This document shows, one piece after another, positions 53,383 to 63,890 of a DNA stretch of 64,000 bases. This DNA comes from Peronospora farinosa. Its lineage: Eukaryota > Oomycota > Peronosporomycetes > Peronosporales > Peronosporaceae. The stretch lies in the NCBI GenBank assembly GCA_947646735.1, contig CANTFK010000412.1:62001-126000 (forward strand), given 5' to 3'. Below the pieces are notes generated by a model. The model was not told the origin of the DNA, did no database searches, and saw nothing but the letters and a program-made list of their open reading frames with translations. Within the stretch, counting starts at the first letter, position 1. Each line of letters begins with the position of its first letter. Position numbers and translations under genes: made by a program.

Positions 53383-55665
53383 TTACGGTACACTTTGTAC
53401 ACGTGGTGGATCATAGAAGACATTGTCGGGACTCAAAAGTAAGAAATCTTGTAATCTCGATTTGGCTTTCGGAACTGCAGGAAAATATTCGGGCGAAAGT
53501 TGATTCTTGCCAGCTTCGATCCGGAACTCGACTACACTCGTCTCATTTTTTCTGTAAGCATGACGATACTTATGCCATCCCCATGGACATCGACGTAGAA
53601 AGCGCCGAAAAGTATCCTGCAGGCCCTTCTCTATCAACTCGTAGAATTTCAGCTCTCGAGGTGACTGTCTTAGCGTATCAATGATGTCATCCACAGGTAT
53701 GAAGCACCAGCGAACGCACTTGTACAGACGAATGATATCTTTCCGACGGCCATTGAACTCGCGGGGTTCTTGATGTAAACTCCCGAGATAGCTGAAGTTT
53801 TTGCCAAAAAACAATTTGTTGAGACATCGTAGCAAAGTCCGTTCTCCATCGGGAATGCGCAAGCCGTCGCTGCGCAACACAAGCTCCAGAGTCTCTAACG
53901 GCAATCGCTGCATCTCGGAAACGATAACCAGATCCGAGATTTCTGTCGGTGTGTTGTCCGGAGCCGAGTAGAAGAGTGTTGTTTGGAGCAAAAAGTGGTA
54001 CATGCTGCATACGGGATCGCCCCAGATGAAAAATTTGCCACGAAACTTTGCCTTCCCCATACATTCAGACTGATGTGCGGCAGTTGTAACATCAGGGGCT
54101 AAGGTTGAAGGAGTCGGAGGTACAAGATCACACCACTGACTATATTGCTTGCAGCAGTGGTGATACTGAATCACCACCTCTTGTGAAACCTTTGCTTGGT
54201 TTGGGTAAGCACGGCAATATTTGACTTTCATTTGCCCTTGTATCCTGAACTGGGGTTCGCCCTCAAGAGATGCAGGGTCGTCCGGGTCAGAGCTTAGTAG
54301 CTGTGGTGACGAAGATCTAATGATTCGCCACAAAATAGGCATTTCGTTCGTGATATCAATCCGCACTTGGAGCTGAAACTTTCCAAATTGAAGCAGCGTG
54401 AAAAGCTTTTTTTCACCAGCTTTCGCAAAAAGTTCAACGGGTTTTTGCTCCAAATACGGTTTCCATTCTGGTGCAAAGTGCCGATGAATAACACGTAGTG
54501 ACGGCACCTGTACAGATTGAAATTGATTACTCAACCATTGACTCAACGCATCCAGTAGATTTCGCCAAAATCCCACCAGTCTGACGATATTCATCAGACC
54601 CACCACAGCACGAACAAGAACATCATGATCCTTCAGTCTCTTGAGATGCACACATCGCATATTTCTTAAAGCGTCCAAGTGTTGTTCAGGTTTCAGTGAC
54701 TTCATAAAAGCCAGTAAATAGTCACACAGAATTTGACGCTCCTTCTTATTCTCTAGCGTGGAAACTATCAGCAGCATGTCGATCCACGTAGCCGTCGTAA
54801 CATGTCGAATCGCAATGACCAAGCAATAGTAGAGCATCGAGCACCGCATGCCCAGCTTTTGTCCCAATTTGACCGCTTCCATTGCATTGTGCTCGTCAAT
54901 CATCCTGACTTTACGTCTGTAAATGTACTCGACGGCTGTCACGACAGCTCCAATGTTTGTATCTTTAATCTCGACGTGCATCATGGATCGGTCGTGCTCC
55001 AGTTCTTGTTGCCGTCTGGCAAGTGTCGTCGGGTTCAACTCATTGCATAAACTCCGTACACGCCGTGACTTTTGTATGACGTTTTGTCCACTTGACATCT
55101 GCTTCTTGTCCGGCACAGAGAATTCTTGTCGCAGTCTTTTCTTTCTGGAAGGAAGCACAGGACTGGTCTGGAAACATTGTCCAGCTGTAGTGTCATCACT
55201 AATCTCTCCACTACGACACGTGTGAGCCACGCAATATACATAATCCAACCGTAATGAGTGCGGATCATGCAATGGACAGGTTGAAAATGAACGATCCTTC
55301 TCATTGTGCTTGAGTTGCTGGAGCTCCTCGTCGTCAAGTAACTTGAACCCATTTGATGCATCGAATGAGTGTCGAAGCTGAAGCAGCTGCTTATAGAGCC
55401 ATGGGCAGCGTCGTTGGAGAACTGACAGATGAAGAGCAATTGCACATCCATCGGAATGAAAAATCACGTCAGGTGGTTCGCTCTCGAGGGACGAAATGGA
55501 TGACAACGGTTTATTCGTCTTGTTGCATGACTTTTGAGCTGCAGCACGAGATTGAGACGAGCTAGTGGATACGGAGAGATATGAAGTCATCGAATGGGCG
55601 CTTGTATAGATACTCGAGGGTTCCAGTGTGTCCAGTAGCAGCACTTGACGCTCCTTGTCGACCAT
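53383..55665 (-). CDS. BTB/POZ-BACK-like domain protein
   Basis: Single-exon gene of 760 residues from ATG 55665; the longer frame begins at a TTG. The start of a BTB fold is seen near residues 65-100 (PPDVIFHSDGCAIALHLSVL then RCPWLYKQLL). About 130 residues of low-complexity insert follow before the second half of the fold (VVTAVEYIYRRKVRMIDEHN, AMEAVKLGQKLGM). A BACK-like helical region continues (TATWIDMLLIVSTLENKKER). The C-terminal half (WGDPVCSMYHFLLQ, LELVLRSDGLRIPDGERTLL, FGKNFSYLGSLHQEPREFNG) is not one I recognise, though LRIPDGERTLLRCLNKLF resembles a second BACK-type segment. It could be a substrate adaptor for a cullin-3 ligase, but that is inference. Confidence 0.7.
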   Translation of the reverse strand: MVDKERQVLLLDTLEPSSIYTSAHSMTSYLSVSTSSSQSRAAAQKSCNKTNKPLSSISSLESEPPDVIFHSDGCAIALHLSVLQRRCPWLYKQLLQLRHSFDASNGFKLLDDEELQQLKHNEKDRSFSTCPLHDPHSLRLDYVYCVAHTCRSGEISDDTTAGQCFQTSPVLPSRKKRLRQEFSVPDKKQMSSGQNVIQKSRRVRSLCNELNPTTLARRQQELEHDRSMMHVEIKDTNIGAVVTAVEYIYRRKVRMIDEHNAMEAVKLGQKLGMRCSMLYYCLVIAIRHVTTATWIDMLLIVSTLENKKERQILCDYLLAFMKSLKPEQHLDALRNMRCVHLKRLKDHDVLVRAVVGLMNIVRLVGFWRNLLDALSQWLSNQFQSVQVPSLRVIHRHFAPEWKPYLEQKPVELFAKAGEKKLFTLLQFGKFQLQVRIDITNEMPILWRIIRSSSPQLLSSDPDDPASLEGEPQFRIQGQMKVKYCRAYPNQAKVSQEVVIQYHHCCKQYSQWCDLVPPTPSTLAPDVTTAAHQSECMGKAKFRGKFFIWGDPVCSMYHFLLQTTLFYSAPDNTPTEISDLVIVSEMQRLPLETLELVLRSDGLRIPDGERTLLRCLNKLFFGKNFSYLGSLHQEPREFNGRRKDIIRLYKCVRWCFIPVDDIIDTLRQSPRELKFYELIEKGLQDTFRRFLRRCPWGWHKYRHAYRKNETSVVEFRIEAGKNQLSPEYFPAVPKAKSRLQDFLLLSPDNVFYDPPRVQSVP

Positions 55666-55832
55666 TGTTGACAAATATGGGTACCAACAATGTGCTTACT
55701 AGATTGATAAATAGAAAATGAAAGGCGCTATTGATCCCCCACTTTCTTGCTAAAGCCCCCCCCCCCAATTTTAATCATAATCTGATTGGTTTAGTCCGTG
55801 GAGCGGGAGCTTGCTCCGAGTGTTGCTAGAAT

Positions 55833-56338
55833 TTATGGGTGCACTATCGTCGACCAGCTCATTTGAGTTCTCCCGTATCCACGAGAGTCCAGCTAGACGT
55901 AAGCGCGTATATACAAGTCTCCGTCTTGAGCTTGCATGTTTTGGTACGCTGCTCGCAAACTCTTTGTCGTGGTTTTGAGCAGCCTTTCGACTTAGAACTT
56001 CTGCATCGAGTCACAAAGCGTCTTGCCAATATCATGCTGCACAGCATTTGCAAAAAAGCGTGTGCCAACAGTTGCGTCAAGTGTGCACGCGTTTGATCGT
56101 CTCGCATTATCTGCCCAACAGCAGCAGCAACGCCTGTTGTGCTTGCGGGTTCACTCAGTACTGTCGATTGCAGCAAGTCCCAGCCTGCCTCAACGTCTTG
56201 GGACCTCCGTGTTAGACGATGATGTTTCTGACAGGTCGTCGCGATTCTGAGGTTCAAGTGCAAGACCCATGGCAGATAAGGTCCGACTTCACCAAATTGG
56301 CTGTTTTGCGACAACTTGACATATGGGACATGGTAATA
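55833..56338 (-). pseudogene. Unrecognised decayed gene, cut by an LTR
   Basis: The minus-strand frame from about 56314 has protein-like composition (LLQSTVLSEPASTTGVAAAV, GQIMRDDQTRAHLTQLLAHA). At a run of six T one extra T moves it into a frame that stays coding-like: ANAVQHDIGKTLCDSMQKF, then a TAA where Gln would fit, then VERLLKTTTKSLRAAYQNMQ and LYIRAYVQLDSRG to a stop at 55833. No ATG is present, and the upstream side ends where the LTR starts at 56340. It looks like the 3-prime part of a gene truncated by the insertion. I do not recognise the family. Confidence 0.4.
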
Positions 56339-56339
56339 C

Positions 56340-56908
56340 TGTAACGGACCGATCGTTACACGAGTCCGTTATGTATATGATACTTAACGAGGAGGTCTAA
56401 AGTGGATCTGTGTGGGTCGTGGTGTTGTTTGTGAGGAAGCTAGGGTTGTGGTATGTATACAGTGGTCAATTGACCGAGCGGTCTAAGGCGCCAGTTTTAG
56501 GCACTGGTCCGAAAGGGCGTGGGTACGAATCCCACATTGGCACAACCCCTTCTTTGGATTATCGCCTACACCAGCATTTCTTCTTTCATGCGAAGCGCAC
56601 GCGGTGCACTCGCCTGTGCTGTTTCAGCCAGACCGTTGCACCAACTACTGACTACTCGCTCAACGGCCGGCGACAACAACTATTTTTGATGCCAACCTTT
56701 GTCAAGTTCACGTTGCTGTACGACAAGGCTGTTCACAGGTATGAATCACTTCGACTGCGTCTTCATCTTAGTGCGCGGACGCTTCGACGCCGACCCACTT
56801 ACACCACCGCACGCTGAGATAAGACGATCTAACCTCTTCCTCGCTCGTGCGAAGGTGTGTTTTTGCCAGCGTAGCACGTGGCAGCATCGTTCGAAGCGCC
56901 CGTCTACA
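56340..56908 (+). repeat. Probable 5-prime LTR of Ty3/gypsy element
   Basis: It begins TGTAACGGACCGATCGTTAC (itself a hairpin GTAACG...CGTTAC) and ends GCCCGTCTACA, shortly before the gypsy gag. Both ends match, in inverted orientation, the block at 59600-60221: ACACGAGTCCGT...GTATATGATAC and GAGGTCTAAA at one end, CGTAGCACG...CCCGTCTACA at the other. The centre differs and includes a tRNA-like sequence (56464-56543). Confidence 0.6.
56464..56543 (+). tRNA. tRNA-Leu(UAG)-like, probably a pseudogene
   Basis: A type II cloverleaf can be drawn. Acceptor strands are GGTCAAT and ATTGGCA, pairing well only if one G is bulged. The D arm is ACC...GGC, the anticodon stem CCAGT/ACTGG has loop TTTAGGC (anticodon TAG), the variable arm is TCCGAAAGGGC, and the T stem GTGGG/CCCAC has loop TACGAAT. 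Defects: A at position 10 (A box), TAC instead of TTC in the T loop (B box), and the bulged acceptor. Both internal Pol III promoter boxes therefore carry a substitution. It sits inside LTR-like sequence. A tRNA-scanning score would settle functionality. Confidence 0.6.
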
Positions 56909-56966
56909 CTTCGTAGCACTAGTAGTCCTTCCCACGACCCGTCTCTCTGAGACTGCGTGAGTACGA

Positions 56967-59599
56967 ATGGTCCTCAATATGGATTGGGGTGATTTTCTTC
57001 GCCAATCCCAACATCATAGGGAGTTGGTAGAGCATTTGGCGCAGGGACTTGGTGAACAAGCTCTGGACAATCTCTTGCACTGTCCTCATGGACAACATGT
57101 TGCTCAGTTGGAGCAATTAGAGGCGTTTGTGCTCGTTCAGCGTAGAAATGCGTCCGAGGCAAACAGCCAAACCACGGCTGAGTCCATCAGCAAAATTCAG
57201 GATGAGCTTTTGCGTGAGCAATCTCGGAATAGCGCTCTTAACAGAACTGTTGAGACGCTCTCTGCACGATCTGATCAGCCAAGGCCCATTCGAATGGACC
57301 CTCCGAAGTTTGATGGGATTGCCCCACATACGATTGTCCACTGGCTTACAGCCGTGGATTAATGCGGTATGGCGCAGCTCATCGAAGACGACATCAGGAT
57401 GGTGTCGTATGCCATGTCAAATTTGCGTGGCAAAGCGTCAAGTAGGCTTACTCTGCGCTTATGGCAAACGCTGATGCATTTCCATAATGGACGATATTAA
57501 AGTCAAAGATTCGTGCCATGTACCAGCCGCCTAACAACGAAGTGTTGCTTATGGTGCGCTTCTTTGGAGCACGACAGGAGAAACGCGCTCTGCAAGAATT
57601 TGTGCAGGAGATGCGTTCGCTGTCGGCGTCCATCAATCTGGAACCGATACCGGAACGTATCAAGGTGGCCACGTTCATGAATGGACTTAGGTACGGCCCA
57701 TCGAGTCAGGCCCTTTTTTCAGAAAGGTGCCAGCGACGATGGAAGAGGCAAGTGATATTGCCTTGGTTGAGGAGAAATTTTACAACAGCGCCTCGGCGAC
57801 AGCTTATTACAGGCCTTCGACCGAAAAGTGGGATGCCACTTCTACGGAGATAAGCAATGCAGGTGTTATCTGCTACAAGTGCGGCAAGCGAGGCCATATG
57901 ATGGCTCGCTGATATGCCAAAGTTGCTGCTGGTGCTAAGACGACCAGCAAGAAAGCTCATTACCCAAAGGGAGGTGCGATAAACCAGCGTGCACGACGCA
58001 CGGATTCAGCACCTACCCTAGATGGGTCGAGAAATGTGGAAGTGCAGAAGGGGTGGGATGTCCTACTGTCGCGGACTCTGAAGATACCCCTAGGCTCAGA
58101 GTGATCGAGTAAATGGGTAGTATAGTCCCTGAGGTTCCGAAAGGTCGGACCTCAACCCTTTTGGTCTATAGCGCTCAAGTACGAGACTATATCCCTTCTC
58201 GTGGATTCGGGTGCATCACAGAATTTTGTGAAACTCGCGGCTCTGAAAAAGAGTCCGGCGAGTTATGAGTCGCTTTTCCAGGATGGCAAGCGAGAAGAGG
58301 CGATCATTTATGTATCGAACGGTTCGCTTTTTAAATCGGAGGGAGTTTAAGTTGAACTTGCCTTCAGCTTTAGTGACTTCTCTTGTAAATAGAAGATCAC
58401 AGTGCTAGGTATGAAGAGTCCGTATGACCTCATCCTAGGCATGCCTTGGTTGACTAAACACCAATTATGGATAGACTGGCGTACACGCACAGTCGCTAGC
58501 TCTACGCAAGACACTGGAAAGTATGTGCTCTTGCGAGAGCCTTATGTGGCTGATGCTGTGTCCAACATAGTCGAGGGTGCGATGATGGCATGTCAATCGG
58601 CACCAGGAGCTACACAGCTCGAAAAGAGTGGTGTAGTTGGAAGTGCCCTGGCAGAAAGCCAGGTGACACACATTCCTACCCAGGTCGAAAAGACTGGTGT
58701 AGTGAATGGGGCGATGACAGGTAGTCATGCTTCCAATAGTCCTGCACAGAGCCGAGAGCCTGTGGCAGTTGATGGTGAGCTGACAGCAAGTCAAGCGCCA
58801 CAAGAACCGTCACAGAGCCGTGAGACTGGTGTGGTTGGAAGGCGTGCGTTAGCTGAGATAGCAACGACGCCTTCTTCCAGGTAAAAGGTCGTGGTGACTA
58901 GAAGAACGAGCACCATACATATTAAGACGATCAAGGGCACGTCGAACGAGTGACCCTTGGATCAGTCTCGGTCCAAGAGGACGGACCTACGAACGATTTG
59001 TTCCAGGCCGTCGAAGACAAAATGCCAAGGCATCCTCAGTTGAGGTGCTCCAACTTGGCTTGGCATCTGCCGAGTAGATAGTAAATCTCTCGGAGATGAC
59101 GTGGGATCTGTTCCTGTCCAAAACAAAGGAAGGAGATAATCGCACCAGTTCCAGAAGGGTACGTACGTGGTGGACTGTTTCTTATCGTCCACGATGGACG
59201 AGAGAGTTTTAGAAACCGACAAGAAAAAACGGTTTGCAGCTCAAGGCTGGGAAGCCTTGAAGGACAGCCCGCTCTATGATGTTCTGTGGAAACACCGTGA
59301 TATGTTTCCAGCAGAAATGCCGAGCCGCTTACCGGCTGATAGGGGCATCAGGTACGAGATTGACCTGGAGCCTGGCACCAAGTATTGTGTGACCAGAAAA
59401 TGGCCGTTGCCGAAGGACCAAGTCGATTACATCGATGAGTTCTTCGACAAGCGAGCCAAGGTGGGACATGTACTTGAGAAAAAGTCGCCCCACTGCAGCC
59501 CGACCTTCTTGATACGACGTACGGTGGATTATCTGGGTCATCACGTTTCACTTGCAGGGTAAGAAGCACACCCAAATGATTTAGGATCGCTTGGAAACA
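56967..59599 (+). mobile_element. Degenerate Ty3/gypsy gag-pol fragment, internal RT deletion
   Basis: The gag frame 56967-57362 (RQSQHHRELVEHLAQGLGEQ, RPIRMDPPKFDGIAPHTIVH) and a second gag frame near 57518-57700 (FGARQEKRALQEFVQEMRSL) lead to a zinc knuckle CYKCGKRGHMMAR (57870-57910) whose last Cys codon is now TGA. A retropepsin follows with intact VDSGASQNFV (58201-58230) and DLILGMPWLTKHQLWIDW (58420-58480). Reverse transcriptase starts RYEIDLEPGTKY (about 59350), runs to HCSPTFLIRR, and then jumps to TVDYLGHHVSLAG near 59520, so the catalytic core with YxDD is deleted. Degraded sequence (EAHPNDLGSLGN) continues to 59599, where an inverted LTR begins. Several frames and stops make it dead. 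Confidence 0.85.
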
Positions 59600-60221
59600 T
59601 GTAGACGGGCACTCTCTGTAGAGGCTGCATCGTGCTACGCTAGTACACACTTTCAAGCACGCGAGGAAGCGGTAAAACCGTCTAACCTCCGTGTGTGGTA
59701 GTGAGGTGGATGTTCGACCGTTTAAGCGGTCGAACATCACTAATGGTTGCTGGTAGCCGAAGGGATTGGCGCAACGAATTTTAAACAAGAACTTACCTTC
59801 ATCACGCAGATGCTGTAAACAGCTTATCGGGCATATCGGGGCAGTGAGCGTTAGTAAGCAAATTTAAGACTGATTCATCTCTACTAGAATTTAACTAAAT
59901 ATAAATCTTACTACTCATTGTTTAATGTGCAATGATGGATGCTATCGATGTAGAAACGTGTCCTAGGTGTGAGCTTAACTATATTTAAGCTCGCTGATGA
60001 CGTACGTCTGTGATGTCCTCATGATGCCTAATCTCACCTGGGCGTCGTCCCCGTCAAATGTGAATCCATCAATAGATACATATCACATTCAAGAGAAGTG
60101 GGTCACATTGATTTGTCTTACCCAACTACCCAACACGTACCCTTTTAGACCTCCCCGTCAAGCATCATATGCTTAATGTATCATATACTTGACGGACTCG
60201 TGTAACCATTGGCCCGTTCCA
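59600..60221 (-). repeat. Inverted gypsy LTR
   Basis: Read on the minus strand from 60221 it starts TGGAACGGGCCAATGG, contains TTACACGAGTCCGTCAAGTA, TATGATAC and GGAGGTCTAAAA, and ends CGTAGCACG... GCCCGTCTACA at 59600. It thus matches both ends of the block at 56340-56908 in opposite orientation. A perfect 12-bp hairpin GATGTTCGACCG-TTTAAG-CGGTCGAACATC lies at 59709-59738. Because LTRs of one element are direct repeats, this copy belongs to a different insertion, perhaps the 3-prime LTR of the minus-strand gypsy fragment to the right. Confidence 0.6.
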
Positions 60222-61628
60222 CCATTACCTTTTTAAAACGATTTTTCATTTTTGTAATACATCGCAAAGTATAGATGCCACCGAAACGTGGTCAGGCTGA
60301 TGGGTCGCCTGCAAAGGCGCCCATGCAGACAAATAAAAACATACGCACCGAACTAACTCGTAGACGTCTTTAAGTGTCTCTGTGACAGCTCCGACATCTA
60401 ATTTCAGCTTGTTAGCAAAGAACACTGGTCCATCCCCATGTGCTAATGAAGATTTGTCTCTCAGTGTACATTACGATGAGAGCACGCCATTTCCATCACC
60501 TCAAAGTGGTGATGAACACAGTGTGTTGATGAGGACATATGTCTCCATCACTAGAGGCGTTCAACCTTGAGGAAGCTTCCGTACTTCCTGAAAGTGAGGT
60601 TTATGCCTCGTCTTCTGTGCCAATGAGCGTAGCGACCTATACCGAGCGCGATGCCTCAAAAGAAACAGCCGCAGATTAAAAGCAGCTCGGTAATTCTAAA
60701 TCTTCCACGTCTACGTCTGCCGTCTTGACAATCCATAATGGAGATAAGACTCAGCTAAAAGCTCCAACGACTTCACAGTCGGCCTCACTAGCACGCCGTC
60801 GCGAGGGCGGCTACGTGAGTGGGGCATGCCAACAATGCCACCGCAATCCGAGTGATCACACTCGAGGTGTTCTAATATAACGCTCCTAGAGCGTGTCACT
60901 ATTGACGCTAATAAACTCTATAACGTCTTTCCATCATAAAAAGACAGGGCAAAGCATTGTTCCCTATCCCCGTCGTGTTTCGTTCAAATGATACAACCGA
61001 CAAATGCGAAGCAGGGTTCCTGAGCCGTGTCAAATCGCAGATGCAGTGAAGCAGCAGCCGCAGCGAATCAGCTTCGCTATGACGTATGAAAGAGATATTT
61101 GAGTGGTAAAATACCCCCAAATTCTTCTCGTCACGCCGCCTCTGCTACCTATCATAGAGAAGATCGCTAGCAGACACCAGCCCAGGCACACCGACGTGCA
61201 GTGCGTCAACCGGTTCCTAAAAGTCGGAAGTCTTCGGGTATCCTTCTCACTGGACAAGGATCTAAAGCTTATGCTTCACATGGCGGTGAGACAGCAGCCA
61301 TCTAACAAGGAAGCGTGGGTTCCCACTCACATCTTCATCATAGGTGGCGCCTATGAGTGGCGATTACGCCCAACTACTCGCGTCTACTTATTCTACCGTC
61401 GTTCAGACGCAGGCGCAGAGTGCTGCTGTGAACCGACGGGTTTCGAATTTCAAGAGTCAAGTCTCGCGACTGACCTCAGATCTACGAGATGTGAGGGCGA
61501 AGGACTGTCAGGGGTATGGCCGCCTGAAGCTTTGCTTGGACGTTTTAGACAGCTGGTGATGAGAGAACCACATTAAGCGCGGTGCCCTCCTCGCTCGCCG
61601 AGTCCTCTACCTATCCCTCGGTCGTCGA
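60222..61628. other. Repeat-derived region, no intact gene
   Basis: Plus-strand pieces include a short basic start (60274, MPPKRGQADGSPAKAP) and a Ser/Thr-rich frame near 60550-60880 (VPMSVATYTERDASKE, RRREGGYVSGACQQCHRNPS). Another frame at 61344-61559 has a coiled-coil look (SAAVNRRVSNFKSQVSRLTS). Together they could be a decayed gag or accessory ORF of a plus-strand retroelement, but I recognise no domain. Confidence 0.3.
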
Positions 61629-62690
61629 CTAGAAGCTTTTTGCCTTCTGCGTCGCCTGATCGACAACGACGCTCGACTCAAAGTCGACGTCACCATCGGT
61701 CTGGTTAAAATGATGCGGATATGTGATCTCTTGTAGATCCGCATACCGTTTCAGACGACCCACGTAAAACACTGGGTACGTCTTCATATACGGTGGGAGA
61801 GAGCGCCAATAATTTAGGTCTCCAACTTGTTCAACCACTGTAAAGGGCCCAATGAATCGGGGGAATAGCTTAGTAGTACCACCAGGTAGTACAGAAATTG
61901 CATGTTTAGTTAAGGTAGCAGTACTTGATATCACTTTGTCTCCAACACTAAAGGAGTCGCTACAGTACGCAACACATCTGCCACAACTGATTGACACGTT
62001 CTGTTAGGCCATCGGTCTAGGGAAGGTCGGCTGTTGAGATGTGAGGCTTTCTTCCCAGCAACCAAACACATGACGCCAAAAACCCGACGTAAATCGCGGA
62101 TCCCGATCCGATACTATGGATTAGGGCATCCCGTGTAGTCGATACACGTGATCCAGAAACAAGAGGGCAGCCTCTTTTCCTGAGATCTTGGTGCTACATG
62201 GTACCAACTACACCATCTTGCTCCGTCTGTCTACAAAGACAACGAGTCCCTTCCTGCCTTTATGGTCAGGCGGTAAGCCAAAAATGAATTCCAAACTGAC
62301 CGACTTCCAACAATCCGTTGGAATCGGCAGTGGCTTTAATGGCGCACTGCTAGAAGGTGCAGGCTTGATGTGCTGACACTCTTCACAAGAGCGAATACAG
62401 TTTTCCACCCATGTGGCCACCAAAACTTCTCTGGCACTCGTAAAATGTCTTTTCACGGCCCAGATGCCCACTAAATGGAGCATCATGGCACTCGTGAAGT
62501 ATTATCAGCTTAAGATCTGTGTCATGAGGGACATAGATTCTCAAGGTATCACAAAGTGACAGCTGATGCCATAGTAGGTCATCATTGTAACTAAATCGAT
62601 TTGACTTCGCTTTCAGGTACGGTTGAAATAGGTAAAAAAAATCCTGGCAGCCGGTTTCGATGGATCGGCTAGGGTGACTACTAACTAAAG
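61629..62690 (-). mobile_element. Ty3/gypsy integrase fragment (chromovirus-like), minus strand
   Basis: From high to low coordinates: a linker (LRIYVPHDTDLKLIILHECH) with the integrase zinc-binding region (HDAPFSGHLGREKTFYECQR, then CIRSCEECQHIKPAPS). Next comes the first catalytic block, reading VSLEFIFGLPPDHKGRKGLV, with Glu in place of the first catalytic Asp. A degenerate TDGLTERVNQ block lies near 62010. Last is the C-terminal region FSVGDKVISSTATLTKHAIS, LFPRFIGPFTVVEQVGD and FYVGRLKRYADLQEI (61997-61629). About 180 bp of the integrase core is scrambled or missing between 62000 and 62190. It is inactive. Confidence 0.85.
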
Positions 62691-62699
62691 GTGGACCAT

Positions 62700-63870
62700 A
62701 AAGCACGATGACTTGGAGTACCAGAATGGACTTTCGTAGATACCGCATCTGATTTCGTCACTGATTTGACTGTGAACGAAGCAGAATATCAAGGATTGTT
62801 ACTTAGCCTCGATCTACTTGCGAATCCGACCAGGGTGTGTGTCATCATTTGTGGTGACTCAAATCTGGGGACTAGGCAAATGCGCTCGACTACAAAGCAC
62901 CAAAATTGCAATTGTTACAGTATGTGGCTGTAGAGAAATTACGATCGTGACCGAACCATATTTTTCTGCATATGAAGCGGAACAGGAATCATAGTGCCGA
63001 TCGATTAGCGTGTGAAGCTCTAAAGCAAAAGAAAGGTGTGATACGTCTTCAAATTATATTTTCAAGTCGCTTCATCTTGCACTTGCCTTATACGATCGAT
63101 TCTCAATTTTTGCACGATTTCTTTTTGTAAGACTTTAACTTGACAACGTCTTCTCGTTGCTGATCGAGTATTCGCGGCCATTTTCGCTACTAAATCGATC
63201 TGATTTAATCAGCAACTCATCTGTTCGATTAAGTGTGATCAAGTCCTGGTGTTATTGTTCGTTGGCATCGATACTTGACCGGGGACGTCGCCAAGCTAAA
63301 AGCCAAAGAAGCTAAAATTTATGCCCCGCTCACACACTTAAAGAAGATAAAAGTGGATTAGTATTGTTCTGCACACGATCAAACTCGAATGCTGAAAATC
63401 GTACATAGTCTATTCACTTGGTGATTCCGGAGCTATTGCACCAAGATTTCCCACATCACTATCCTACGAGTTTAGAAAGTGATCATCAAGGAATATATAT
63501 AGCCTGTAAACGGATAGAGGCAAAATTTCATTGTCGAGAATTGTACCGAAGTATGTTGGCAAATGAGTGAATTGTGCAACGGGCAAAGGACGTCCAGATG
63601 AACATGACGGATCGCCAGGTAATTTACAGGCAACTAACCCATTTCAAATTTTAGCTATGAATCACATATCGTCACTGCCTCATTCGTTACAAGGGAATGC
63701 CAATTACTGCTATGGAAACAAGCTCGTTTCGCACTGCACAAACGATAGCAGAAATTACAAAGGGAGTGCATCCCGGCGATTAAGTGCAAGCTCGGTCGGA
63801 CCTTTGTCTTTGGAGCGAGATGAAACAGGACTCAGCGAGCGTGGGTGAGAGGATCAGTGAGCGTGGGTGA
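62700..63870 (+). mobile_element. Second Ty3/gypsy RNase H-integrase fragment, plus strand
   Basis: On the plus strand an RNase H segment (DLTVNEAEYQGLLLSLDLLA then VCVIICGDSNL, 62770-62870; later HMKRNRNHSADRLACEALKQ near 62970-63030) is followed by the integrase zinc-binding region (ELLHQDFPHHYPTSLESDHQ, RIEAKFHCRELYRSM, 63430-63560). An integrase start follows (KGRPDEHDGSPGNLQATNPF, then ILAMNHISSLPHSLQGN, 63580-63700). The first catalytic Asp, normally MDHI, reads MNHI. It then decays and reaches no LTR before the window end. It is oriented opposite to the neighbouring fragment and of a different lineage. Confidence 0.8.
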
Positions 63871-63890
63871 GAGGGCTCAGAGAGCGTAAG
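63831..63890. repeat. Short imperfect tandem repeat (GAGCGTGGGTGAGAG)
   Basis: CAGCGAGCGTGGGTGAGAGG and CAGTGAGCGTGGGTGAGAGG follow each other, with a third partial copy CAGAGAGCGTAAGG, a period of about 23 bp. The rest of the sequence to 64000 shows no gene. Confidence 0.75.

Noticed and set aside
61103..61576. 157-codon plus-strand ORF in the right-hand repeat region
   Set aside because: Composition is odd and overlapping frames look equally likely. No retroelement or host domain is recognisable.
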